From Pollenia angustigena (taxonomy: Eukaryota; Arthropoda; Insecta; Diptera; Polleniidae): 64,000 nt of DNA. The translations under genes were made by a program, and so were the position numbers. Location of the stretch: the NCBI GenBank assembly GCA_930367215.1, contig OV884057.1, positions 265,440,339 through 265,504,338 on the forward strand. Direction: 5' to 3'. Shown here one piece after another: positions 54,617-64,000 of the stretch (positions within the stretch are counted from its first letter, which is position 1; each line of letters starts with the position of its first letter). The notes under the pieces are model-generated. The model did no database searches, was not told the origin of the DNA, and was given only the letters and a program-made list of their open reading frames with translations.

Positions 54617-55943
54617 CCCTGTAAATAAAATTGGACCTCCTGATCCATTTTGATAAAATGGACTACTCCATGGACTGGTCCGATGTAATGTAAGCGTGGA
54701 CCATGTCATTGTTAAAAAGTGTTTGTAGTGAGACGACATGTCTTCGTTTTTTAACGACATGCTTTCGTTTTTAAGCGACTTTTAAACTAGTCCTCTTGTG
54801 TATACCATGGAGTAGTTTTAAAACTAGTCCTTAGTAGTCCAAAGGTGGGTTATATGGTCCTGCTAGGCTTGCCAGATCGAAATTGGCAAAAAGCTTGACA
54901 TTAAAAAGAAAAGGCTTGATTTTTCTTGACAATAAAAAATTCCGTTAAATGAACAAACAAATTTATATTATTGATCAGTTTGTTATTTTTGCAATACTGA
55001 TGTTATTAGTAGCGGAGCTGACTTCACGATGTCCGTCTAGCCGTCCGCTGGTTTGTCTGGCCGTGTGTTTGTTGGAATAGGGTTTCTAAAGAAGATAATT
55101 ATTTCGCACATAGTACGGAATTGAAATTCGGTAAGATCGGTACACAAATAGCTGAGATATCAGCAATAAGTTATGCATGCCGGCACTGATAGACTGGCTC
55201 ACTACCAATAAGCCTACGGGGCACTCATTTCTGCACATAAATCTTTACATATTCAGGTTATAAATTTAGAATTTTAAATTTCAACTTTCACATAAAAACT
55301 TGGTAGAATACTGGTAGTGAAAATAACAAAATCGTTCTATGAATGAACTAGTTATAGACAAATAGCTACCTATTTCTACCAGAAAGCATGCTTTTGCTAC
55401 AGTAACGCCCATTCCATATGAGATAGGAGATCTAAATTTTGCTCAAATAATTCGTATAATATATCAAAATCCAAATTGCTTTCTAAGGTTGATATGGATA
55501 CATGAAATTAATGGATTATGCTACAAATGAAAAATAAATAAGACTCTGATAGTCATTCTGCTATACATTCTTCTACTATTCTTTGGGATATACTCCCATA
55601 ATTACTTTCGACAATATATTTTAACTGCAGGTCAATTATAAATTGAACGATCTATAATTGTTAGATTTTCTTGACTTTTCTGGACAATTTAATGGAAACT
55701 TTTTTTAAAATTCCGATTTAACTTGGCCAATTACATTTTTTCTTAATTCTTGACATACATTGTAAAAGCTTGACAATCAAGCCAAAACAAGCCCGTATGG
55801 CAACCCTAGGTCATGCCCTAGGACATCGTTATGTTAAATAGATCATGTTTTTTCCATACGTTTGGGCTACTTTTGGACTAGTCCTAGTCCCTTGTGGGCT
55901 ACACTTTACACGCGTGTTTGGACTGGTCCTATTATTTGCAGGG
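54617..55943. mobile_element. MITE C, copy 2, split by a hAT-like element
   Basis: Starts CCCTGTAAATAAAATTGG and ends TATTATTTGCAGGG, closely similar throughout to copy 1 (20785-21158). The hAT-like insertion (54864-55808) plus one 8-bp duplication accounts for 953 bp. The remainder is 374 bp, exactly the length of copy 1. No coding sequence. Confidence 0.9.
54856..55816. mobile_element. 945-bp hAT-like element inserted in MITE C
   Basis: The element is 54864-55808. It starts TAGGCTTGCCAGA and ends TATGGCAACCCTA, flanked by GGTCCTGC (54856-54863) and GGTCATGC (55809-55816). Copy 1 of MITE C has the unoccupied counterpart GGTCCTCTCCTAGGAC (21025-21040). The ends resemble CAGGGTTGCCA-type hAT termini. 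AAGCTTGACA occurs near both ends in inverse orientation. It contains a GTCCGTCTAGCCGTCCG run (55028-55044) that recalls the mini-me tetranucleotide. No transposase. Confidence 0.88.
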
Positions 55944-57410
55944 ATATTAACCGTCTCTCACGTTTTATATTTGTTTTTGCTTTAAATGTAAGTTAACCGA
56001 TCGAAGTCTTCGTTCGCAAACAAATGAACAGGCAGTAAAATTTTGTTTTAAAATATTTCTGTCTTTGTTTCCATTGGCAGTCTTTAAAAACAAAACCGAA
56101 CAAAAATTGAACTTAATTTAATACATATATATAGTTCTAAAACTATACATAAACTTTTTTTATATATAGATTTTTTTCTAGTTTTATGTCTCAAACTTAC
56201 AAAAATTTTATGTGTAAGATCAGCCCTAGTTAGCTGACAGTAACGTTGCAAATTAGCTGCTTAATTTTGTTGAATGTAAAGCACTAAGAACGAATATAGT
56301 AAGCAGCAATATTTAACTTAACCGTAACGTCTACATCTGTAGAAAATTGATTTTTCTCACTTTTTTACTGTACGTTGTTACTGTCAGCTAACTGGGGCTA
56401 ACGCCTTTTGTAAAATAAAGTAACAACATAATAAATGCAAGTTTTTTTTAATGGAAGCTAAATTCAAAATATTTGAAATTGTTTTTGTATTTTTTTTACT
56501 GCATTAAAGAAGCTGTGAGTCTCGTATGTGGTATGTTGGGAAAATATGTAAATATGTATGAAACTACTTCGCTTTTTTCTAGTTAAATTTGTTGTAAAGT
56601 TTATGTGCAGTCATTCCTGCCCATGCTTGATTTAATAATGTGCTTTTTACCTCTTTAAGGAAATTCACATTACAAAAATCAATCAATCATGTGTAAAACC
56701 CTAAAAAAATATTTAATAAAACAATAACCACAACTCAATAAAATTTAATATAATTGACTAATAATTCATATTTCACATGAAATTATACTTCGATAATTTG
56801 AAAACAAGAACGAAAAAAATACCAGCACGATAGATACCTATTATTATTTACAGTTGTGACTAAACAGGTAAATATAATTGTGTATGTGTTTTAAAGTCAA
56901 TTGTTAGTCCCGTTGCCGAGGGGTTTGTTTTCTGTTAATGTGTTGTTGACTTTGTTATAAACAAATTATGACTGTATTACTTAAAATTAATATTTATAAC
57001 TGTTCTTGCTTTGCACCTTGGTTCTCATAATTTATTCAGTTTTCCAATTATTTGTTTTAGTTTTTCTATGGAAAATCAAAAAATTTTTTAAATTATCATT
57101 TCCAATTTGTGTACTCAAGTGGGAGGAGGGGGAGATTGTCTACTGTGGAATTTGACAATTAAATTACATTCGGAACAGGTGTTGACCAGTAATCAAAATT
57201 GATATTGCGCATAATGTTATCAATCTAGTTTTCATAGAAATGTACGGGGATAGAAAGTATTTGATGATATTAAGAATTTAAAATCGAATTGAAAAGAAAG
57301 TTGCGGCCAATATTCTGTTATTATACACCACAGTTGAAATGGATACATGTATTTGTCAATTTATTTGTAATTTGTATATGGTATATACATATATATGTAT
57401 GTGTGCATAT
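55944..57410. other. No gene; one short inverted-repeat element
   Basis: AGCCCTAGTTAGCTGACAGT (from 56222) faces ACTGTCAGCTAACTGGGGCT (to 56399), a 178-bp MITE-like hairpin without a clear duplication. A GGGAGGAGGGGGAG run lies at 57120-57133, and (TATG/CATA)n-like sequence at 57380-57410. Nothing else is recognised. Confidence 0.5.
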
Positions 57411-58621
57411 TAGACTGCTCGCATCTTGTATGGGATTTTTTTTTTAAATTTAATTGTTTGCGCTCCTTAAAATATGAGGTTTGGTGTAAGAAATCACGAT
57501 CTAATTTTTCAAGTCAATCCGACGGTGCCTAGCCGTGCCGGGTGGGGCCCAAAGTTCCCCATATTATAAAAAAACATCTTTTCTATCAGATCTTTATAGT
57601 TATACTAGTTGAAAAGCCGAAAATATAATAAAATATAATAAATATGGCGTCGTTACGATCTTCCGCAGAGAAAGTACTTCAAGTGTGCCAAATTTCAGAT
57701 TCCTATGTCATCAGATGGCTTCAGAAAGTTGCGGAAAGAATAGGACATACATGCAAACATCCTGACATACTAAAAAATTATATATTGTATAGATATTTTA
57801 AAGTATTTCCTGTTTAATATTTTAGTGTGATACGAACGAAATAAAAAAAAATAATTGTTATATTCAAATTTCAGAATTTTTGTTTTAAATTAATAAAAAT
57901 TCTTAAATTAATTAAAAAATTCTTAAATTAATTAAAATTTTTCGTCTTTTGTGAATACATAAAATCAAAAGTTGTTTACAGATTTTAATCATTTATAGCT
58001 TGTTTTGTTTGCAATGTTGTTTTTTATATGACTGCATAAAATTAGAAGCATAGCTGCATTTTTAAATTTTTTTATGAATTTTTAAAAACAAAAATTCCGA
58101 AATTTTAATAAAAAAATTCTTTTTTTTTCCAAAAAAAAAAATTATGTTTTTTTTATTTTTTCAATAAGCTAAAGCGTTTTTGAGTTACGCGAACATATGT
58201 TGTGCAATAACCTAAAGCGTTTTTGAGTTGCGCGAACATATGTTGTGCAACATGCTTAATTTTCGAAATAACGGTATATCTCGAAAACAAAAGCTAACCT
58301 AAAATAACGGCTAGCACCACTGGATTCAGAGACCCCGAATTAGGTTAAAAATATTTCGTTCGTATCATACTAAAATATTAAACAGCAAATACTTTAATCT
58401 TTCTATATAATATATAATTTCGGCTTTTCAACTAGTATAACTATAAAGATCTGATAGAAAATATGTTTTTTTTATAATATGGGGAACTTTGGGCCCCACC
58501 CGGCACGGCTAGGCACCGTCGGATTGACCTGAAAAATTAGATCATGATTTCTTACACCAAACCTCATATTTTAAGCAGCGCAAACAATTAAATTTAAAAA
58601 AAAAAAATTGCGACCAGTCTA
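57411..58621. mobile_element. Repeat family F, copy 3 (complete ends, TA-flanked)
   Basis: The element is 57413-58619 (1,207 bp). It starts GACTGCTCGCA and ends with TGCGACCAGTC, between TA and TA. TIRs of about 190 bp hold TTTAATTGTTTGCGCT, GTGCCTAGCCGTGCCGG, GGGGCCCAAAGTTCCCC and ATCTTTATAGTTATACTAG in both arms. The interior shares CGAAATAACGGTATATCTCG with copies 1 and 2. It shows the piggyBac-like element's empty site at 58375-58382. No coding sequence, so it is a non-autonomous, TA-inserting element. Confidence 0.85.
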
Positions 58622-59222
58622 GTGTATGTATAATAAGGGTTAAGAATTTTTAAACTTTTTGCAAACTTAAAATTTTACATGCCTCAGCCGAAATTGTCAT
58701 TAACAAATATATTAAGAAACGCAACCTTTCTTTTTCGCTACTTTTGAAAAAGTTTCTTTCTTAAACTACGATATGCTGTGTATTTTGTTGTAGGCATGGA
58801 TTAAAAAACTGCAGTCGAAACTAAAGACTAAAGACTGTCGAACAAAAAAACGAAACTGTTAAAACAACTTTTCGCTGTTTTAATTGGTTTGACAGCGACT
58901 GTTTACATTTAATGAATCCAAGGACCGGAAAATGTTTTTTATTTTGTTTCTAAAAAAGTATTTATTGTGCAAGTTTAAAAAATTCTACATTTTACAGAAA
59001 ATAAAAAATGTATAAAATTGTTTTGAAAAAAAGCCGTCGAAAAAATAAATAAAATAAAGTTTTTAAATAAAACGTTTCCTTAAAAACATAAAAAAACAAA
59101 ATAAATATATTTAAGCATTGTCATAAAAATTTCATTCTTCAAAACAAATTTAAGTACAATTTATGAAGAGGTTTCTGAGAATACATACATACATACATAT
59201 TACATTTTTTAAAATACATACA
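58622..59222. other. No gene recognised
   Basis: ATGGATTAAAAAACTGCAGT (58796-58815) has a partial inverse near 59962-59978 (ACTGCAGTTTTTTTAAC), so an element of about 1.2 kb may span this stretch and the MITE that follows. No duplication was found. Confidence 0.3.
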
Positions 59223-59610
59223 TATCGAGCCTTTGGTGCAATACCGTAGTAATTCAAAAAATCGTGAACTGAGAAAAATGCATTTGAAGTTTTCAGCCAT
59301 CTTTTTAATAGTAGTTCCGTTTACTAAAGTTATTTTTTTACAAGTTTTTTAATAAAGAGGAATATTTTGTAATTAAAAAAAAAGGTGAAAAATTATTAAT
59401 AATATTAAATATTTTTTTATATTAATATAAATATGGTTGAAAATAGCTAGAGGCAATAAAGACATTTTTAGCTATAAAATCTGAACAGTTAGAGATAGGA
59501 CCATAATCTTTTTTTCTTTAGGTAGATATTTTCCCAAAGATAATTTTTGCATACCCAGCTCAAAAAATTAAAATTTTGAGTTACTACGGTCTTGCACCAA
59601 AGGCTCGATA
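59223..59610. mobile_element. 384-bp MITE flanked by TA
   Basis: The element is 59225-59608. TCGAGCCTTTGGTGCAATAC faces GTCTTGCACCAAAGGCTCGA, both followed inward by CGTAGTAA/TTACTACG. TA on both sides. The AT-rich interior has no coding sequence. Confidence 0.75.
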
Positions 59611-60210
59611 TGTACATAGAAAAAAATTTTTAAAAAAAACGTGTTAAGAAATATTTTTCAACAAAAAAAAAAGTTTTTTAAACATTTTTATTTGTTTATT
59701 TTTTTACAAAAAAAGCTTTTGCTTTTTTTTTGAAACAATAAATTTTGTTTTCAAAAAAAATTTTTTTTCTTTAAAATTTTAAACACAGAAAAACAATATT
59801 CTTTTTTTCACACACAAACATTTTTTATTTTAAAATAAAAATTTAATTTTGTGTTTTCCGTTCGTAATTTCCGATCCTTGAAAGAATCAGAAGTAAAAGC
59901 AACAGTTTTTTTTTGCCAATGACAAATGAAGAAGTGAAAGAAATCGCGGTTTTTTAAATTTTACTGCAGTTTTTTTAACGCTGGTTGTAGGGAATGGTAA
60001 TGGATTTTAAAATCGATTTTCGATTTTTCGATCGACTTTTTTTATTTCGATTTTTAAAATCGATTAATCGTGGATCAAAGTCGATTTTAAAATCGTTTTA
60101 GATAAATGTGCAAACTTATATCATAAAGGGGGATACATCTGCATTATTTTTTTTTTGCAAAATACTTGAGAAATTTAACTAAGATTTTTACAGTGGGTAG
60201 AGATGACCAG
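59611..60210. repeat. AT-rich stretch with ATCGATTTT-rich block
   Basis: Between about 60010 and 60100, TCGATTTT/AAAATCGA occurs about six times in both orientations, which can fold strongly and looks like subterminal DNA of an old transposon. No termini were found. The rest consists of A- and T-runs. Confidence 0.45.
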
Positions 60211-60370
60211 CAGCCGTATTCTATAATTCGCTAAAGCTAAATCCATACAAATTTAATTAACCGCAATTTTAGCTTTTAATGTTATTGCTAAAATGTTAAA
60301 TTTTGTATTTTCTAAGGCATTTTAGCGATCGAGATTTAGCTTTAGCTAAGCGAATTACAGAATACGGCTG
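60211..60370. mobile_element. 160-bp MITE-like hairpin
   Basis: CAGCCGTATTCTATAATTCG (from 60211) faces CGAATTACAGAATACGGCTG (to 60370). The arms go on with CTAAAGCTAAAT and ATTTAGCTTTAG. No clear target duplication and no coding sequence. Confidence 0.65.
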
Positions 60371-60850
60371 GAGTTTTTCGTTTTCCTGCAGAAAGTGAAA
60401 ATATGTAAATTTTAAGTTGACTCTCTTTAGAAGAACCAGTGCATTCTTGATTAAAATTACAAAAAAAAAAACTTTGAATCTTAGCAATATTTTTTATAAT
60501 AAATTAAATACATTTCAAAATATTGCAAACTAGTCAACGAAGGAATACTATTTCGAAGGACTATGACCACAGTTCTTGTTCGGTGACGACTGTTTCTTTG
60601 CTAAGTAACTGTTAAGTTAGCTTTAGAAAACAAACAATTGCATGTCATTGATGTCGGAAGGATACAGAGATATTCTCATGCAATTTCCTATTTGTTAGGA
60701 TACACTACTATCTGTTGTTTTACTCTGCTTATAAATAGATTAAATATCGCTCACACACTAGTCTGTTTTTATGGTTAAATTTGACAATAATTTGTTTCAA
60801 AATTAACAAAAGAATTTTCCTCTTTGTCAAGGGCAACATACTTTGGTTGA
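60371..60850. other. No feature recognised
   Basis: AT-rich sequence. Short minus-strand frames without recognisable motifs. Confidence 0.4.
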
Positions 60851-61010
60851 AAACCAACCATGCTATTATAAGTGTTAAACATATTTTAGTTATTATTAAC
60901 CATAACATGGTTGGAGTCAACCATCATATGGTTGTGGCTTCTTGATGAAGGAATGATTTAACCATAATATGGTTGTCGCTGACAATAAAATGGTTAAATA
61001 AAAAATATTA
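60851..61010. repeat. Cluster of CCAT...ATGGTTG palindromes
   Basis: AACCAACCATG (60851-60861), AACCATAACATGGTTG (60898-60913), CAACCATCATATGGTTG (60918-60934) and AACCATAATATGGTTG (60959-60974) form a spaced series, ending with AAAATGGTTAAA. Each unit is close to a perfect dyad of about 16 bp. Function unknown: they could be binding sites of a dimeric protein or a residue of a short tandem repeat. Confidence 0.55.
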
Positions 61011-61763
61011 TGTTCAAAATTTTCTTTAAAAATAGGAGGTGACCATATTTAAACAAGTTTTTTCTCTGGGTGTACCAACTGAGCTAGAAGGAAAAATTTG
61101 ACTCAAATATGTTTTTAATTTAAGGGGTATTAAATACTGAAATACAGTCAAATTACACCTGGCTGCCAACCAAGTGCCCTACCGAGTTAATAGTTTAAGC
61201 ACGATAGGGTCCATACAAAACAAGCTAGCTTGATTAAATTTGTTTGGCTTTCACAATCAGGGAAATCGACATATTATTTCACCTAGTGGTAATACATATG
61301 TATATGCTCCCGAAATAAGAATTTGAACAAGAAGCCGCCCATATAGTATGGGCTAAATGAACGAGATTTGGCTAATATATTTACTAAATGAATTTATTAT
61401 TAAAAGTCTTGCAAATCATTCTATTATTTAACATGTTATTTCACAATTGTTTTCTAGGCTCCATACAAAAAAGCAATTTGGATAAGATTGAGCACAAATA
61501 CAACTTTCTGTTCTTCTCCAACCATTGAGAAGGGTATATTAGACTCGGCGTGGCCGAATACAGCACTCTTGCTTATTTCAACAATAGCAGGAATCTTCTG
61601 ACAAAAATTAGAGACAGCCGCAACATACAATAGTCTGTAAGTCGAAGCTTCTTTAAGTAGCGTTGTATTAATATAATTAAATTTGCAGTAAAAGTGCTGG
61701 ACTGTAAACCCGAGCATCCCAGGCTCGATTCCCAGCGAAGACAAGCAAATATCCATCACGGTT
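61011..61763. other. No gene; mini-me terminal fragment and tRNA-like motif
   Basis: 61527-61577 is a reversed mini-me terminus (minus strand AGTGCTGTATTCGGCCACG, then GAGTCTAATATACCC). At 61690-61735, AAAGTGCTGGACTGTAAACC followed by CCCAGGCTCGATTCCCAGC resembles the middle and T-arm of a tRNA with a B-box-like GGCTCGATTCC, but no cloverleaf can be completed. It lies about 30 bp before the first LINE coding similarity. Confidence 0.45.
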
Positions 61764-62314
61764 TTTTTAATTTTAGGCTTGCACAACTGGAACATCAAAT
61801 GACATCGTATAAGTTCGAAGTCGTAGGCAAATGTAAAATGAGATGGAGTGGTGATGGCGAATTTATCAGAGGGAATGGTGGAATCTGTAAGGAAAAAGGA
61901 AATCTGCTGCAAAAGTGGAGATGGGATTATAATATCAAAGAAAATCAGGAACTTCCTCCAAACATGGAAGCCTATATCCGATCGTGTAATAATGGCTTCA
62001 ATAATGAAGTAAGACATACTACCATAGTACAGTGCTATGCCCCAACATAATATGCTAAAGATGCTAAAAAAAATTAATTCCATGGACAAGTGTAACAAGC
62101 ACGATCAACGAGATTCGAAAATAGAAAGCACCAACACCAGCATCCGCACTTCCATTGGAACCCATGGTTGTGGAGTTAGGGAGCGGTTAATAGAATTGTG
62201 CCAACATCGGATGTCAGAGGAGCCGACATCGGAAGTAAAAACGAGCACATCGCAGGCGAAATTAAGATCAAACTGAAAACAACTCTACCTGCAACAGCTT
62301 CAGAAGAACGTCAC

Positions 62315-63356
62315 TAATACTATGTTCACACTTGGGTTCTTAAACGCGTTTAAGCAGCTCGAACGTGATTAAGCTCTAATCACTTCAAAATCGAGATGAT
62401 TACCCATACATTGAAGTGATTTGTTAATCACTTCAAATTGACATGATTACAACTAAATCACTTCATAAACCACATAGAATCCACTGAACATACCTCAAAT
62501 GTAGAATCGCCAACAACCGTGTACAACCGGCCAAGATTTCTGCTTTATGTTTTTATTTTTTTTTTCTTAAATAATTCATAAATTTTCACAATTACATCAT
62601 TAAAATTATTAAAATAATCTTCTGATAACTTAATAAAAGTGTTTTTACCCAATAAGCATTTTGGCTGGAATTAAAGTGGAATTCCATTTGAAATCCAGTC
62701 ACAATTTCCAATTTCCAGTGTTGAATTACAGTTGAAACACAGTTGAATTCAATAGCGAATCCAGCAAAATTAACCATTGAATTACAGTCGAACATAACAG
62801 TACCTTTACAGTGTAATTCCAGCCTTGAATAACAGTGTGATTCAAGTTGAACCGAACCTGTTTTTACACTTGAATTCAAGCATGGAATTGCAGTGGAATT
62901 CAAGTCAAACCGAACCTGTTTTTACCGTTGAATTCAAGCATGGAATTTCAGTGTTATTCAAGCAATGTTACAACTGTATTTAAATAGTGTTATAACATTA
63001 TTTGAACAATAATTTTGCAACAGCTCTGTACCATATATAACATATGCTTCAAACAAATTTGTAGTTGTTTTTTAACAAACTTTAAACAGACTGGAAAGAG
63101 GAGGGATTTCAAATGTAATTCAAGCTTGGATTCACACTGGAATTCCAACAATGGAATTCACAAACAATTTGTGCTTATTGGGTATCCATTTTTAATAATT
63201 TAAAGAAATTTAAATTTGTTTGTTGTTTTTTTGTGTGTGTTTTTTCTTAATCATCTGTCATCCTAATCATCTCAAATGTAATGTGAACGGCTTTGATTAG
63301 CTAAATCAACATTTTGCTTAAACGCGTTTAAAAACCCAAATGTGAACATAGCATAA
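62315..63356. mobile_element. 1,036-bp MITE with TAA duplication, inserted in the LINE
   Basis: The element is 62318-63353. CTATGTTCACACTTGGGTT (from 62320) and AACCCAAATGTGAACATAG (to 63351) face each other, followed inward by CTTAAACGCGTTTAAGC-type sequence. TAA borders both sides (62315-62317, 63354-63356). AATCACTTCAA/GATTA phrases repeat in the left arm (62370-62470). Its length includes the nested MITE at 62648-63182. No coding sequence. Confidence 0.8.
62646..63184. mobile_element. 535-bp MITE with GAATTCCA-type repeats, nested in the preceding one
   Basis: The element is 62648-63182. It starts CCCAATAAGCA and ends TGCTTATTGGG, flanked by TA (62646-62647, 63183-63184). The interior is packed with GGAATTCAAGT/TTGAATTCAAC-like words about every 20-40 bases in both halves (62665-62960 and 63110-63165). 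No coding sequence; a minus-strand frame of 103 codons is a by-product of the repeats. Confidence 0.8.
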
Positions 63357-64000
63357 GAACGCGCTTCGCTAGCAAATATGATGTTATCAAGACGCAGAAC
63401 AAATCTGGATACCAGACGACACTTAATATGTAAAATCCCAGGGAAGGGAACTTAAGCTGATCCTGAACAACAACAATACTTCAATGCAGCGGTACCTGAT
63501 ATAACTACTTAAGAAAGCTGCGAAAGTAGAAAAAATAAATTTCCTAGAACGGCTTTATGTAGCAGCAGAAGAAAAGTTCAGACTTTAGAATGTCTCACTT
63601 ATCGAAGATGTATAAGGAGCAAATCAGTCTCTAATCGCAGCGGTGCGCAATTAACAAACAATAATGCACTGACCCGAAGGTGGGGAGAGCATTTCGATGT
63701 AATTAGTAAAGTCATCGTAAATGAAGTTACTGAAGACGACAAAAGGAACAACAGCAGTCATCTAGAAAATAACTGCAGGACTGCTAAATACTATAAAATA
63801 GGCCATCGGAAAATTACAAAGAAATAAAGCAGCAGCCGAAGATGGAATACCAGCCGAAATTCTTTAAGCTGACATCGTAACCACAGCTGAACTTCTACCG
63901 CCACACATCACATTTGTATGGGAGGATACGCGGCTGCCTCCAACTTAGAAGAAAGGCATCATCGTAAAGTTACCGAAAAATTACGATTTGAAAGATTGCA

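Larger units (their letters stand above)
61764..64000 (+). pseudogene. RTE-like LINE, endonuclease and start of reverse transcriptase, split by MITEs
   Basis: Endonuclease part: LAQLEHQMTSYKFEVVG and KMRWSGDGEF (about 61777-61863), then VRHTTIVQCYAPT (62009-62047), a region like GTHGCGVRERLIELC, and RGADIGSKNEHIAGEIKIKL (about 62219-62278), corresponding to the SDHHLV catalytic end of APE-type endonucleases, with SKNEHI in place of SDHxLV. The coding sequence resumes after the MITE with RFASKYDVIK (63364-63393), LYVAAEEKFRL, RRWGEHFDVISK, and at the right edge KLQRNKAAAEDGIPAEIL and WEDTRLPPT, then KKGIIVKLPKNYDL, the first RT block. Several stops and frame changes are present, and the window ends inside the RT domain. 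Its C-terminal family counterpart lies at 5933-6545, though that is another copy. Confidence 0.8.

Noticed and set aside
60898..60974. CArG boxes (SRF sites)
   Set aside because: The dyads have seven, not six, bases between CC and GG, and some contain C in the core.
62592..62903. Minus-strand frame of 103 codons
   Set aside because: Produced by GAATTC-word repeats in a MITE, and it crosses the MITE's end.

Overview
The window looks like AT-rich, gene-poor nuclear DNA of a higher fly (Diptera, Schizophora; a calyptrate would fit). The grounds are: several copies of the dispersed dipteran mini-me/DINE-type repeat (a TATTCGGCTG...CCGAATC start, a GACGGACAGACGGACA tetranucleotide run, and a GTGGTGGAGGGTATAAAA-like end); a 63-bp fly-sized intron in a MADF-domain fragment; and many hAT, Tc1/mariner/pogo, piggyBac-like and PIF/Harbinger-like remnants. 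No complete host gene was recognised on either strand. The window could be a very large intron or an intergenic block.

Layout. 0.5-2.2 kb: two short inverted-repeat elements. 3.0-5.0 kb: decayed coding sequence of an arthropod transposase-like zinc-ribbon family. 5.0-7.6 kb: repeat F copy 1, two non-LTR retrotransposon fragments on opposite strands, and a MITE. 8.1-12.0 kb: a pogo-type HTH fragment, then a 3.6-kb DNA transposon with TIRs of about 550 bp and a nearly intact transposase gene. 12.3-17.9 kb: three short non-autonomous elements and hAT element E1. 19.6-24.1 kb: a 4.5-kb element with TAA flanks that carries a MADF gene remnant and has been entered by at least five other insertions, then locally duplicated. 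24.8-27.0 kb: a second element related to the 8.3-kb transposon, with a repeated GTAACGTCCGTAACG motif. 27.3-29.6 kb: a hAT-like element holding a MITE and a mini-me copy. 30-42 kb: dispersed repeats, a Tigger/pogo element inside a foldback element, and several TIR elements. 43-47.6 kb: the quietest stretch, with no gene seen. 47.6-59.6 kb: repeat F copies 2 and 3, a piggyBac-like element with a paralogous empty site, a subterminal-repeat element, and an exactly measurable hAT insertion in MITE C. 61.7-64.0 kb: an RTE-like LINE split by a MITE that is itself split by another MITE, running off the right edge.

What holds together: most element boundaries are supported by target-site duplications (TSDs) or flanking direct repeats that I could read directly, with lengths of 2 (TA), 3 (TAA, TGT), 4 (TTAA, TATA, ATAT, ATAA), 7, 8 and 13 bp. 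In several nests, deleting the inner element and one TSD copy restores the outer element. The region is a layered record of transposition, and the relative order of many insertions can be read. Nothing here looks like a CRISPR array, an operon or a functional rRNA gene. Three tRNA-like promoter remnants are probably SINE or tRNA relics.
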